From Mycobacteriales bacterium (GTDB lineage Bacteria; Actinomycetota; Actinomycetes; JAFAQI01; DASSKL01): a stretch of 47,280 nucleotides of DNA. Within the stretch, counting starts at the first letter, position 1, and every line of letters starts with the position of its first letter. A model generated the notes under the pieces. That model was not told the DNA's origin and made no database searches. It saw nothing but the letters and a program-made list of their open reading frames with translations. Positions 9,900 through 17,990 of this stretch are shown here, piece by piece. The position numbers were made by a program, and so were the translations under genes. Where the stretch lies: contig DASSKL010000038.1 in the NCBI GenBank assembly GCA_035690485.1, positions 1 through 47,280 on the forward strand, given 5' to 3'.

Positions 9900-11129
9900 T
9901 CACTTCGAGCCCAGCAGTCCGGTCACGACACTGATCGCGCTGCCGACGAGGCCGCCGGTCGTGGTCGTGACGGCCGTGGTCGGTGACGGGCTGGGCGCCG
10001 GCGACGGGTTCGAGGCCGGTGCCGGTCCGGCCGACGTGGCCGGAGCGGGCTGTGCCGCCGGCACGGCGCCGGCGAGGAACGCGCTGTTCGCGGTGTTCCA
10101 GTGCGCGGCGAGCCAGCTGCCCGCGGCCGGCTTCGTCGAGAAGTAGTCGTCGTGGCGGCAGTCGTAGCGCCACTGGTGAGAGCTGCTGCACACGACCTGT
10201 TGCCTTGCCCCGGTGCCGTCGTCGTAGCACATGATGTCGGCACCGTCGGTGCAGTGGGCGGCCTTCGTCGCGTGAGGCGCGTCGGGCTGTACGCCGCCCA
10301 GCATGTGCATGAGCTCGTGACCCTCGCCGTAGTCCCAGCAGGAGCGGTCGACGCGCGCGTAGGACGGGTAGGCGCCGTTGTTGTCGTTGTCCTGCGTCGG
10401 CTTGGAGTCGACGTAGACCGTGGCCTGGCCGCAGATGACGTCGTCGTCCATCCAGACGAGGTACTTGCGGTTGGGCTGGTCCAGGCCCGCGTCCGAGAGC
10501 GCCTTGATGAAGTTGGTCATGTTCTGCGCCGCAGTCGGGGACACCGCGATCTGGCCGACCAGCAGGTGGCAGCCCGGTGAACCGTTGTCGGTGACCCAGC
10601 GCACGTGCCGGCTCCCGCCGGTCTCCGCGGCGCTCTCGTTGATCTCGTTGTCCACCGCCGCCGCCCACTGCTGGATCGAGCCGGCGTAGGTGCCGAACCG
10701 GTTCGGACTGCCTTGCACGTAGGCGTAGTAGGCGATGACCCGCGGCCCGTCGTGACCGTTGCCGTAGCAGCCGATCGAGCCGCCTGCGGGCGGGTGGCCG
10801 CTGCCGGAGCCGGACGCGCTCAGCTCAGCCTTCGGGTCGGCTCCGTGGCTGCAGAGGTCGGGAGCACCGGCGATGAGAGGTGCGCAGGTCAGACCCTGCA
10901 CGAGCTCGCCGACCACGTCGGCCGCCTGGCCCACCAGTGCCGACGGCGAGACGGGCGCGGTGCGCGCCACGGTGCCGGCAGCAGCACCCGCGTTGCGCGG
11001 CGCGGTGGTGACGGCCGTGACGGCGGCGGCCGGCCGGTCGGGCAGCTTCTCCTGCGCCATCGCCGTCGCCCCGACGGCGAGCGCCAACGATGTCGCGGCG
11101 AGCCCTGCCCCGATGATCCGGACGCCCAT
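9900..11129 (-). CDS. Secreted metzincin-like zinc metalloprotease (putative)
   Basis: A 409-residue exported protein. Residues 1-25 form a signal peptide (positively charged start, hydrophobic core, ATAMA cleavage region). The central domain holds the zinc motif HELMHMLG (His271, Glu272, His275, Gly278) and, downstream, a Met in DIMCYDD (Met300) that looks like the metzincin Met-turn. The usual third ligand position is Gln281; His286 or His292 may replace it. Many Cys suggest disulfides. The C-terminus is Pro/Ala/Ser/Thr-rich with a hydrophobic last stretch. AAGGGG precedes the ATG. The gene converges on the VWA gene and is divergent from nadD. The substrate is unknown. Confidence 0.75.
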   Translation of the reverse strand: MGVRIIGAGLAATSLALAVGATAMAQEKLPDRPAAAVTAVTTAPRNAGAAAGTVARTAPVSPSALVGQAADVVGELVQGLTCAPLIAGAPDLCSHGADPKAELSASGSGSGHPPAGGSIGCYGNGHDGPRVIAYYAYVQGSPNRFGTYAGSIQQWAAAVDNEINESAAETGGSRHVRWVTDNGSPGCHLLVGQIAVSPTAAQNMTNFIKALSDAGLDQPNRKYLVWMDDDVICGQATVYVDSKPTQDNDNNGAYPSYARVDRSCWDYGEGHELMHMLGGVQPDAPHATKAAHCTDGADIMCYDDGTGARQQVVCSSSHQWRYDCRHDDYFSTKPAAGSWLAAHWNTANSAFLAGAVPAAQPAPATSAGPAPASNPSPAPSPSPTTAVTTTTGGLVGSAISVVTGLLGSK

Positions 11130-11180
11130 GAGCCGAGGCCCCTTCCGCGTGTCTAGTGCTTGCGGATCAGGGATCGGGAC

Positions 11181-11232
11181 GTCCGAAAGGCCGTTGTTGG
11201 CCCGATCGGACTATTTCGGGCTAGTACGCCCG
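11181..11232. promoter_or_regulatory. Two inverted repeats between divergent genes
   Basis: The 168 bases between the minus-strand protease gene and nadD hold GTCCGA/TCGGAC arms (11181-11186 and 11206-11211) with inner GGCC pairs, and CGGGC/GCCCG arms (11217-11232) around TAGTAC. Either could be an operator or part of the promoter of the protease gene. No regulator is linked. Confidence 0.3.
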
Positions 11233-11285
11233 ACCGTGAGGGAAACGCGCAGAGCGTCCGGAGGGGCCGGGTCGCCGCTGCGCTC

Positions 11286-11291
11286 TAGGCT
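11286..11291 (+). promoter_or_regulatory. -10 box for leaderless nadD transcript
   Basis: TAGGCT is six bases before the GTG start of nadD at 11298, and no ribosome binding site is present. This supports that start and a leaderless message. Confidence 0.5.
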
Positions 11292-11297
11292 TGGCCG

Positions 11298-11897
11298 GTG
11301 AGCGGCACCCGCCGGCTGGGCGTGATGGGCGGCACGTTCGACCCCGTGCACCACGGCCACCTGGTGGCAGCTAGCGAGGTGGCGACGCTGTTCGACCTCG
11401 ACGAGGTCATCTTCGTCCCGACCGGCCAGCCGTGGCAGAAGTCCTCGTACGACGTGACGCCGGCCGAGGACCGCTACCTGATGACGGTCATCGCGACGGC
11501 GAGCAACCCGCGCTTCTCGGTCAGCCGGGTCGACGTCGACCGGCCCGGCCCGACCTACACCTACGGGACGCTGCGCGCACTCCATGAGCAGTACGGCGCC
11601 TCAGGAGAGCTGTTCTTCATCACGGGCGCCGACGCGTTGGCGCAGATCCTCGGGTGGCACCGCTCCGACGAGCTGTTCGACCTGGCCCACTTCATCGGCG
11701 TCACGCGACCCGGCCATCACCTGGCCGACCCCGGCCTGCCCGACGGTGGTGTGAGCCTCGTCGAGGTGCCGGCGCTCGCCATCAGCTCGACCGACATCCG
11801 GCGGCGGGTGGCCGAGGGGCACCCGATCTGGTACCTCGTGCCCGACGGCGTCGTGCAGTACATCCAGAAGCGGCACCTCTACCGCGCCGTCAGCTGA
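11298..11897 (+). CDS. nadD: Nicotinate-nucleotide adenylyltransferase
   Basis: Transfers AMP from ATP to nicotinate mononucleotide in NAD synthesis. The 199 residues have the nucleotidyltransferase signature [11 protein letters not shown] near the N-terminus and ISSTDIRRR near the C-terminus. [10 protein letters not shown] and FFITGADAL are family blocks. The start is GTG at 11298, supported by the -10 box six bases upstream. It heads the nadD, LytR-type, rsfS, phosphatase series also known from Streptomyces and mycobacteria. Confidence 0.96.
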   Translation: MSGTRRLGVMGGTFDPVHHGHLVAASEVATLFDLDEVIFVPTGQPWQKSSYDVTPAEDRYLMTVIATASNPRFSVSRVDVDRPGPTYTYGTLRALHEQYGASGELFFITGADALAQILGWHRSDELFDLAHFIGVTRPGHHLADPGLPDGGVSLVEVPALAISSTDIRRRVAEGHPIWYLVPDGVVQYIQKRHLYRAVS

Positions 11898-11974
11898 GGA
11901 CTGCGCCGTCCGGGCGGCCCGGTGTCCGGCGACCGGCCCTACAGATCTGCGCCCGAACGGACGAGACACCTACG

Positions 11975-13225
11975 GTGCCCGTCCTGCAGCAGCCTCCCGG
12001 CGCGCCGGTCGTCATCGAGCCGCGGCTCAGCCGGCGTGCGCAGCGCGCCGCCGAACGTCGCCGGCAACGCCGCCAGCGCCGCATCCTCGCCGCCATCACG
12101 GCAGGTGTGGTCGCGCTCGCCGCGATCGTGCTCTTCGTCGTACGCGGGCATTCGTCGAGTCCGGACAAGTCCGTGGCAGCCGCCGGCGCCCGCACGCAGA
12201 GCACCTTGCTGCTCTCCCTGCGGGCGGGAGACGGCAGTGCCGCCGCGTCGGTGCTGCTCGCCGACGACCCGGCCCACCACCAGGGCGCCGAGGTCCTCGT
12301 GCCCGGCCGCGTCATCGTCGACGCGCCGGGTTACGGCAGTCACCCGTTCGCTCAGGTGCTCACCCTCCCCGGGGCCGGCTCGCTGTCCCGCGCCGCCCTG
12401 ACCGATCTGGTCGGCGTCACCGTCGACGGCTACTGGACGCTCGACCAGACGTCGTTCGGCCGGCTCGTCGACACCCTGGGCGGCATCGACGTCCGGGTCG
12501 ACCGTGACGTCGTACGCCGCACCGCGGGAGGTGGCGGCCAGGTGCTCGTCCCCGCCGGCCGGCAGCACCTCAACGGTGCGTCGGCCTGGGCCTACGCGAC
12601 GTACGTCGCCGCCGGCGAGGACCCCACCGCGCAGCTGCCCCGGGTGCAAACCGTGCTCGACGGTGTCCTCGCGAAGATGCCGCGGGACGAAGCGGCTGCG
12701 GGCCGGATCGTCGGTGCGTTCCGCGGCGCGACCGACCGGTCCACGAAGCAGCTCGCCCACCTGTTCGTCGGGCTCGCCACCGATGCTCGCGGCTCCGACC
12801 TGACCTACACCCAGCTTCCCGTGCTCGACGTGGACACCGGCGGGCCGCTGCCGACCTACCGGATCGACAGTGCCAAGGTGCAGCAGCTGGTGAAAACGTC
12901 GTTCGCCGGTTCGCAGGTGGCGGACGGCGACGGGGCCGGCCGCCGGGTGCTGGTCGAGAACGCCGTCGGCACGCCGGGCCTGGGCGCGTCGGTGCGCGAC
13001 CGCATCGTCAAGGCCGGCTACGTCTTCGTCTCCTCCAGCAACTTCCCGCCCTTCGGCCGCGCGCAGTCGCTGGTGCTGGTCTTCCAGGACACCCCCGGTG
13101 CCCAGGCGAAGGGCGCCGCGCTGGCGAAGGCGCTCGGACTGCCGGTCACCTCGGTGCGCTTCTCGCCGCGCGGCCAGTCGGTTGCCGACATCGTCGTGAT
13201 CCTCGGGCGCGACTACCGGTCGTGA
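11975..13225 (+). CDS. LCP family protein with LytR C-terminal domain
   Basis: A 416-residue membrane protein of the LytR-CpsA-Psr type, a family that attaches glycopolymers to peptidoglycan. A basic cytoplasmic segment (18-36) precedes one membrane helix (about 37-57). The extracellular LCP-like domain includes LTDLVGVTVDGYWTLDQ, LVDTLGGIDVRV and LNGASAWAYATY, with a degenerate phosphate-binding region, so activity is uncertain. A LytR C-terminal domain follows (about 325-413, VLVENAVGTPGLGASVRDRI). GTG at 11975 is the first good start after nadD. The stop overlaps a possible upstream rsfS start. Confidence 0.85.
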   Translation: MPVLQQPPGAPVVIEPRLSRRAQRAAERRRQRRQRRILAAITAGVVALAAIVLFVVRGHSSSPDKSVAAAGARTQSTLLLSLRAGDGSAAASVLLADDPAHHQGAEVLVPGRVIVDAPGYGSHPFAQVLTLPGAGSLSRAALTDLVGVTVDGYWTLDQTSFGRLVDTLGGIDVRVDRDVVRRTAGGGGQVLVPAGRQHLNGASAWAYATYVAAGEDPTAQLPRVQTVLDGVLAKMPRDEAAAGRIVGAFRGATDRSTKQLAHLFVGLATDARGSDLTYTQLPVLDVDTGGPLPTYRIDSAKVQQLVKTSFAGSQVADGDGAGRRVLVENAVGTPGLGASVRDRIVKAGYVFVSSSNFPPFGRAQSLVLVFQDTPGAQAKGAALAKALGLPVTSVRFSPRGQSVADIVVILGRDYRS

Positions 13226-13263
13226 CATCCTGGGCAGGTCCGATCCCTGCCCGAGAGAGTGCC

Positions 13264-13650
13264 GTGACTGCATCAGCCCGCGCGCTCGAGCTCGCCCAGG
13301 CGGCCGCCGCGGCAGCGGCCGACAAGCTGGCGACCGAGCTGCAGATCATCGACGTCAGCGAGCAGCTGGTCATCACGGACTGCTTCGTCCTCGCGGCGGC
13401 CGCCAACGACCGACAGGTCCGCGCCGTCGTCGACGCCATCGAGGAACGCATGCGCGACCTCGGCGCCAAGCCGGTGCGCCGCGAGGGGGAGCGCGAGGGC
13501 CGGTGGGTGCTGCTCGACTACGTCGACATCGTCGTGCACGTGCAGCACGCCGAGGAGCGCGACTACTACGCCCTCGAGCGGCTCTGGAAGGACTGCCCGA
13601 CGTTGCCGCTCCCCGAGGCGGCGCTGGCGCCGCGGCGTGACGCCTCCTGA
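13264..13650 (+). CDS. rsfS: Ribosomal silencing factor RsfS
   Basis: Binds ribosomal protein L14 and blocks subunit joining when nutrients are short. The 128 residues contain the conserved IIDVSEQLVITDCFVLA, VRREGEREGRWVLLDYVDIVVHV and RDYYALERLW blocks. GTG at 13264 is preferred because GAGAG lies just before it and the product then begins at the usual family position. An in-frame GTG at 13222 overlapping the previous stop would add 14 residues. The phosphatase gene overlaps the 3' end. Confidence 0.95.
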   Translation: MTASARALELAQAAAAAAADKLATELQIIDVSEQLVITDCFVLAAAANDRQVRAVVDAIEERMRDLGAKPVRREGEREGRWVLLDYVDIVVHVQHAEERDYYALERLWKDCPTLPLPEAALAPRRDAS

Positions 13651-14305
13651 GGCTCGGGTGGGCGACGGCCCACGCCGGCTGGTGCTGTGGCGGCACGGGC
13701 GTACGGCGTGGAACGAAGGCGGCCGGTTCCAGGGCCAGCTCGACCCGCCGCTCGACGACACCGGGTTGGTCCAGGCGCGCGACGCGGCGCCGATGCTCGC
13801 GAGCCTGCGTCCCGCGGTCCTGGTGAGCAGCGACCTGGTCCGGGCACGTGACACCGCGGCAGCGCTGGCCGCCCTGGTCGACGTGCCCGTGCAGGACTGC
13901 GCCGCACTGCGCGAGATGGATCTGGGGGAGTGGCAGGGGCTGACCCGCCGGGAGGCGCGCGAGCGGTTCCCCGAGGAGTACGCCGAGTGGCAGGTCGGCA
14001 AGGACGTCCGCCGCGGTGGTGGCGAGAACTACTCCGAGGTCGGCCGCCGGGCCGCCGACGCGCTGCTGGCCGCGCTGTCGGGCGTACCGCCGGGCGGCAC
14101 CCTGGTCGCGGTGTCGCACGGCGGCACGATCCGCTCGGCCATCGGCACGCTGCTCGACCTCGAGGTCGTGCTCTGGTGGCGGCTCGGACCGCTCGGAAAC
14201 GCACGCTGGTCGGTGCTCGTGGAGAACCGTCGCGGCTGGCAGCTGGAGGAGCACAACGCGGGCGGCCGGCCCGAGCGGGTGACCAGCGGCGACGACGCCC
14301 GCTAA
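13637..14305 (+). CDS. Histidine phosphatase (phosphoglycerate mutase family)
   Basis: A 222-residue phosphatase of the histidine acid phosphatase branch. The phosphohistidine motif is LWRHGRTAWN, with SSDLVRARDTA, LREMDLGEWQG and the second catalytic His in VSHGGTIRSA. Its place after nadD and rsfS matches mycobacterial GpgP, a glucosyl-3-phosphoglycerate phosphatase, so that activity is possible but not shown. The first start is GTG at 13637, overlapping rsfS by 14 bases. GTG at 13658, with TGAGG just upstream, is an equally plausible start. Confidence 0.88.
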   Translation: MTPPEARVGDGPRRLVLWRHGRTAWNEGGRFQGQLDPPLDDTGLVQARDAAPMLASLRPAVLVSSDLVRARDTAAALAALVDVPVQDCAALREMDLGEWQGLTRREARERFPEEYAEWQVGKDVRRGGGENYSEVGRRAADALLAALSGVPPGGTLVAVSHGGTIRSAIGTLLDLEVVLWWRLGPLGNARWSVLVENRRGWQLEEHNAGGRPERVTSGDDAR

Positions 14306-14318
14306 CGGTCCCCGTTGA

Positions 14319-14324
14319 TACACT
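14319..14324 (+). promoter_or_regulatory. -10 box of the tRNA-Ala gene
   Basis: TACACT lies 11 bases before the first tRNA base, which places initiation a few bases upstream of the mature 5' end. No good -35 box is seen. Confidence 0.4.
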
Positions 14325-14335
14325 GAGGCCGCCGC

Positions 14336-14408
14336 GGGGGTATAGCTCAGTTGGTAGAGCACTTGCTCGGCAGGCAAGGGGTCAGGGGTTCGAATCCCCT
14401 TACCTCCA
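14336..14408 (+). tRNA. tRNA-Ala (anticodon GGC)
   Basis: The 73 bases fold into a full cloverleaf. The acceptor stem is GGGGGTA with TACCTCC and includes the G3-T70 wobble pair that marks alanine tRNAs. The D arm is GCTC/GAGC, the anticodon stem CTTGC/GCAAG, the variable loop GGGTC and the T arm AGGGG/CCCCT with TTCGAAT. The anticodon loop TCGGCAG gives GGC. Its second base (position 33) is C, not the near-universal T. The 3' CCA is not encoded (CCG follows). Confidence 0.95.
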
Positions 14409-14422
14409 CCGCGACGTCATGG

Positions 14423-14453
14423 GGCGCAGTGGGACAGTAGAGCCCACTGCGCC
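14423..14453 (+). terminator. Perfect 11-bp hairpin after tRNA-Ala
   Basis: GGCGCAGTGGG (14423-14433) and CCCACTGCGCC (14443-14453) are exact reverse complements with a 9-base loop. There is no T tract, as is usual for terminators in very GC-rich genomes. Confidence 0.6.
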
Positions 14454-14491
14454 GCGTGCATTCCGGCGTTCTGACGACCGAGGAGACCCAG

Positions 14492-15988
14492 ATGGCTTCC
14501 GACCAGCACGTCGACGTCCTCATCGTCGGCGCCGGTCTGTCGGGCATCGGCGCCGCGTGCCGGCTGCAGATGGAGTGCCCGGGCAAGACGTTCACGATCC
14601 TCGAGGCGCGCGAGGCCATCGGCGGCACGTGGGACCTCTTCCGCTACCCGGGCATCCGATCCGACTCGGACATGTACACCCTGGGCTACGACTTCCGGCC
14701 GTGGACCGAGGCCAAGGCGATCGCCGACGGGCCGTCGATCCTCAACTACATTCGCGAGACCGCGAGAGACTACGGCGTCGACCGGCACATCCGGTTCAAC
14801 CACCGCGTGGTGCGAGCCGCCTGGTCGACCGACGACGCGGTCTGGACCGTCGAGTCGGAGCGCTCCGACACCGGCGAGACGGTGCGGTTCACCTGCGGCT
14901 TCCTGTTCATGTGCAGCGGTTACTACCGCTACGACCAGGGCTACCTGCCCGAGTTCCCGGGCGTGGAGCGGTTCGCCGGTCCGGTCGTGCACCCGCAGCA
15001 CTGGCCCGAGGACCTCGACTACGACGGCAAGCGCGTCGTCGTCGTCGGCAGCGGGGCGACAGCGGTCACGCTCGTGCCCGCGATGGCCGAGCGCGCGGCC
15101 CACGTGACGATGCTCCAGCGTTCCCCGACCTACGTCGTGTCGATGCCGGCGAAGGACCCCATCGCGACGCGGCTGCGCCGGTGGCTGCCGGAGATGCGCG
15201 CCTACCAGGCGGTGCGCTGGAAGAACGTGCTGCTGACGATGCTCAGCTACCAGCTGAGCCGCCGGGTGCCGCAGGTCGTGCGCGCCGGCATTCGCAAGGG
15301 CGTCGAGAAGCAGCTCGGTCCCGACTACGACATCGACACGCACTTCAACCCGCGCTACGACCCGTGGGACCAGCGCATGTGCCTGGTGCCCGACGGCGAC
15401 CTGTTCGCGGCCATCAGCAGCGGCCGCGCCTCGATCGTGACCGACACCATCGAGACCTTCGACGAGACCGGCATCCAGCTGACCTCCGGTGAGCGCCTCG
15501 AGGCCGACGTGGTCATCACCGCCACGGGGCTCAACATGCTCGCCCTCGGCGGCATGCAGATCAGCGTCGACGGCCGCGCGGTCGAGCTGCACGAGACCGT
15601 CGCCTACAAGGGGATGATGTTCAGCGGCATCCCGAACCTCGCCGCGGCCATGGGCTACACCAACGCCTCGTGGACACTGAAGTGCGACCTCGTGTGCGCC
15701 TACGTCTGCCGGCTGCTGGGCCGGATGGACGAGCTCGGCGTCCGGCAGGTCACGCCGCGCTGGCCGGGCGGCTCGCTGCCCGACAGCCCCTTCATCGACC
15801 TGACGTCCGGCTACGTCATGCGGTCGATCGACAAGTTCCCCAAGCAGGGGCGCCGGTCGCCGTGGCGGCTCTACCAGAACTACATCCGCGACATCGTGCT
15901 GCTCAAGCGCGCACCGCTCGACGACGGCGCCGTCGAGTTCTCCAACCCGGTGCCGGCCGGCCGCCCCGCCGAGCGCGTCGCCGTCTGA
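14492..15988 (+). CDS. Type I Baeyer-Villiger monooxygenase, EthA-like
   Basis: A 498-residue FAD/NADPH monooxygenase that inserts oxygen next to a carbonyl or oxidises sulfur. The FAD-binding GAGLSG is at 13-18, the Baeyer-Villiger fingerprint FAGPVVHPQHWP at 161-172 and the NADPH-binding GSGATA at 187-192. The family blocks GGTWDLFRYPGIRSDSDM and YTNASWTLK match mycobacterial EthA closely from memory. ATG at 14492 is chosen because GAGGAG (14480-14485) lies six bases upstream. The gene stands alone after the tRNA hairpin. The natural substrate is unknown. Confidence 0.9.
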   Translation: MASDQHVDVLIVGAGLSGIGAACRLQMECPGKTFTILEAREAIGGTWDLFRYPGIRSDSDMYTLGYDFRPWTEAKAIADGPSILNYIRETARDYGVDRHIRFNHRVVRAAWSTDDAVWTVESERSDTGETVRFTCGFLFMCSGYYRYDQGYLPEFPGVERFAGPVVHPQHWPEDLDYDGKRVVVVGSGATAVTLVPAMAERAAHVTMLQRSPTYVVSMPAKDPIATRLRRWLPEMRAYQAVRWKNVLLTMLSYQLSRRVPQVVRAGIRKGVEKQLGPDYDIDTHFNPRYDPWDQRMCLVPDGDLFAAISSGRASIVTDTIETFDETGIQLTSGERLEADVVITATGLNMLALGGMQISVDGRAVELHETVAYKGMMFSGIPNLAAAMGYTNASWTLKCDLVCAYVCRLLGRMDELGVRQVTPRWPGGSLPDSPFIDLTSGYVMRSIDKFPKQGRRSPWRLYQNYIRDIVLLKRAPLDDGAVEFSNPVPAGRPAERVAV

Positions 15989-16002
15989 CGCCCGCTGGCG
16001 CC

Positions 16003-16024
16003 GGGTCCGCCCCCGCGCGGGCCC
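16003..16024 (+). terminator. GC-rich hairpin after the monooxygenase gene
   Basis: GGGTCCGC (16003-16010) pairs with GCGGGCCC (16017-16024), eight pairs with one G-T wobble and a 6-base loop. There is no T tract, so this is only a possible terminator. Confidence 0.35.
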
Positions 16025-16048
16025 GTCGTCGGCGACACTGGTTGCACC

Positions 16049-16885
16049 ATGGCCCCACCGTCCAGCCACCGGCGGCGGCGCCGACGCCTGCGGCGTTTCG
16101 GCGTCACGCTGACCGTGCTCGCGATCGTCGCGGTGGGTGCGGTGGTCGTCTGGCATCGGGCGGGACCCGGCGCCACCGGCTGCACGGTGACCGCCGGCAC
16201 CGACCACTACGAGCTCGACACCGAGCAGGCCGCCAACGCGGCCACCGTCGCGGCGACGGCCGACCGGCTCGGCCTGCCGCACCACGCGGTGACGGTCGCT
16301 CTCGCCGCGGCCCTGCAGGAGTCGAAGCTGCGTAATCTGCCCTACGGCGACCGCGACTCCCTCGGGCTCTTCCAGCAACGGCCGTCGCAGGGCTGGGGCA
16401 CGCCGGCGCAGCTCATGGACCCGGCGTACGCCTCGGGTGCGTTCCTTCAGGGGCTGGAGAAGGTGCGCGGCTGGGAGACGATGTCGCTCGCCGACGCCGC
16501 GCAGTCGGTGCAGCGCAGCGCGTCGGCCGACGCCTACGCCGGCTGGGAGGACCAGGCCCGGGCGCTCGCTCGAGCGCTCACCGGAGAGGTCCCCGCTGCG
16601 CTCACCTGCCGCTTCGACAAGCCCGTGTCGACGGCGACGGCCGAGCACCTGCGCAACCGGATGCAGGTGGAGTTCGGCAGCGCGCTGCACAACGACGCCA
16701 GCCGCTGGACGGTCGCGACGTGGCTGGTCGCGCACTCCTACACCAGCGGCGTCACCGCGGTGACCTACGACGGCCAGACGTGGACCTACGCCAGCGGTGC
16801 GTGGAAGCACGGAGCAGGTGTCGACGGGGCCAGCCCCGACCGCGTGGCGGTGCGACTCGGCGACGCGACGACACTGCAGGTCTGA
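16049..16885 (+). CDS. Membrane-anchored lysozyme-like protein
   Basis: A 278-residue protein with an Arg-rich N-terminus (8-15), one membrane helix (about 17-35) and an extracytoplasmic domain. The block ALQESKLRNLPYGDRDSLGLFQQRPSQGWG (86-115) looks like the catalytic region of lysozyme or transglycosylase folds, with Glu90 as the likely acid. Such proteins are common in Actinobacteria and may cut peptidoglycan, but the activity is inferred. The ATG at 16049 follows GACACT by nine bases, so the message may have little or no leader. The kinase gene begins 31 bases after the stop. Confidence 0.72.
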   Translation: MAPPSSHRRRRRRLRRFGVTLTVLAIVAVGAVVVWHRAGPGATGCTVTAGTDHYELDTEQAANAATVAATADRLGLPHHAVTVALAAALQESKLRNLPYGDRDSLGLFQQRPSQGWGTPAQLMDPAYASGAFLQGLEKVRGWETMSLADAAQSVQRSASADAYAGWEDQARALARALTGEVPAALTCRFDKPVSTATAEHLRNRMQVEFGSALHNDASRWTVATWLVAHSYTSGVTAVTYDGQTWTYASGAWKHGAGVDGASPDRVAVRLGDATTLQV

Positions 16886-16916
16886 CCGGACGCGCGACGG
16901 TGTTCACTACGCAGGT

Positions 16917-17990
16917 GTGAGCGAGCATCTCGACGAAGCCGCGCCGGTCCGCACCGGTGACGACCTGGACTGGCCGCGCATCGAGTCCTACCTGCGCGAG
17001 CACCTCGAAGGCGCCGAGGGCGAGTTCACGGTGCTGCAGTTCCCGCACGGTGCGGCCAACCTGACCTACCTGCTGCGCTTCGGTGACCGCGAGTTCGTGC
17101 TGCGGCGACCGCCGTTCGGCGTCATCGCACCAGGCGCGCACGACATGCGGCGGGAGTTCCGGGTGCTGTCGCGGCTGTGGCGGGTCTTCGACCTCGCCCC
17201 CCGGGCCTACGTCTTCTGCGACGACCACGACGTCGCCGGTGCCGACTTCTTCGTCATGCAGCGCCGGGACGGCGTCGTCATTCGCGGCGTGCTGCCGCCG
17301 TCGATGGCCGGGCTGCCGGACGTAGGCCGGCGCATCGGCTTCGCTGTCGTCGAGGCGATGGCCGCGCTGCACCTCGTCGACCCGGCGGCGGCCGACCTGG
17401 CCGACCTCGGCCGGCCGGAGGGCTTCGTCGCCCGGCAGGTGTCCGGCTGGAAGAAGCGCTGGGACCTGGTTGCGGACGAGGCCAACACGCCGGTCATGAC
17501 CGAGGTGCACGAACGGCTCGAGCGCACGATGCCCCGACCGAGCCGCGCGTCGCTGGTGCACAACGACCTCAAGCTGGACAACTGCCAGTTCGACCCGGCC
17601 GACCCGGACCGGGTTGTGTCCATCTTCGACTGGGACATGACGACGGTCGGCGACCCGCTGGTCGACCTGGGCACCCTGCTCAACTACTGGCCCGACCCTG
17701 CCGACCCACCGCAGGCGGCGCGCGGCGCGCATCCCGGGGAGCGGCAGATGGGCCTCCCGTCACGTGCCGAGATCGTGCAGCGGTACGCCGAACGCACCGG
17801 CACTCCGGTCGAGTCGATCGGCTGGTACGAAGCCTTCGCGCAGTGGAAGACGGCCGTCGTCGTGCAGCAGCTCTACAACCGTTTCGCTCGGGGCGAGACG
17901 CAGGACACCCGCATGGCACACCAGGCCGACCGGGTCCCGGCGCTGGCGGCGGGAGCGCTGGAGCTGATCGAGGGGATTCCGGCGGGGTGA
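16917..17990 (+). CDS. APH-fold phosphotransferase family protein
   Basis: A 357-residue protein with the aminoglycoside/choline kinase fold. A nucleotide-binding N-lobe (FPHGAANLTYLLRFGDREFVLR) is followed by the catalytic loop HNDLKLDN (215-222) and the metal-binding DWD of IFDWDMTTVGDPLVDLG (238-240). It resembles the APH-like domain found with acyl-CoA dehydrogenases of the ACAD10/11 type, so a hydroxyacyl-CoA or similar substrate is more likely than an antibiotic; this is inference. The start is GTG at 16917. Its stop overlaps the start of the fatty-acid regulator gene, so the two are probably co-translated. Confidence 0.82.
   Translation: MSEHLDEAAPVRTGDDLDWPRIESYLREHLEGAEGEFTVLQFPHGAANLTYLLRFGDREFVLRRPPFGVIAPGAHDMRREFRVLSRLWRVFDLAPRAYVFCDDHDVAGADFFVMQRRDGVVIRGVLPPSMAGLPDVGRRIGFAVVEAMAALHLVDPAAADLADLGRPEGFVARQVSGWKKRWDLVADEANTPVMTEVHERLERTMPRPSRASLVHNDLKLDNCQFDPADPDRVVSIFDWDMTTVGDPLVDLGTLLNYWPDPADPPQAARGAHPGERQMGLPSRAEIVQRYAERTGTPVESIGWYEAFAQWKTAVVVQQLYNRFARGETQDTRMAHQADRVPALAAGALELIEGIPAG

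Noticed and set aside
14336-14460. tRNA-Ala as an integration site for a mobile element
   Set aside because: I saw no integrase gene and no second copy of the tRNA 3' end downstream. The following hairpin looks like a terminator.
14417-16810. Long minus-strand open frame opposite the first monooxygenase
   Set aside because: The plus strand encodes a clear FAD monooxygenase and a lysozyme-like protein over the same interval.
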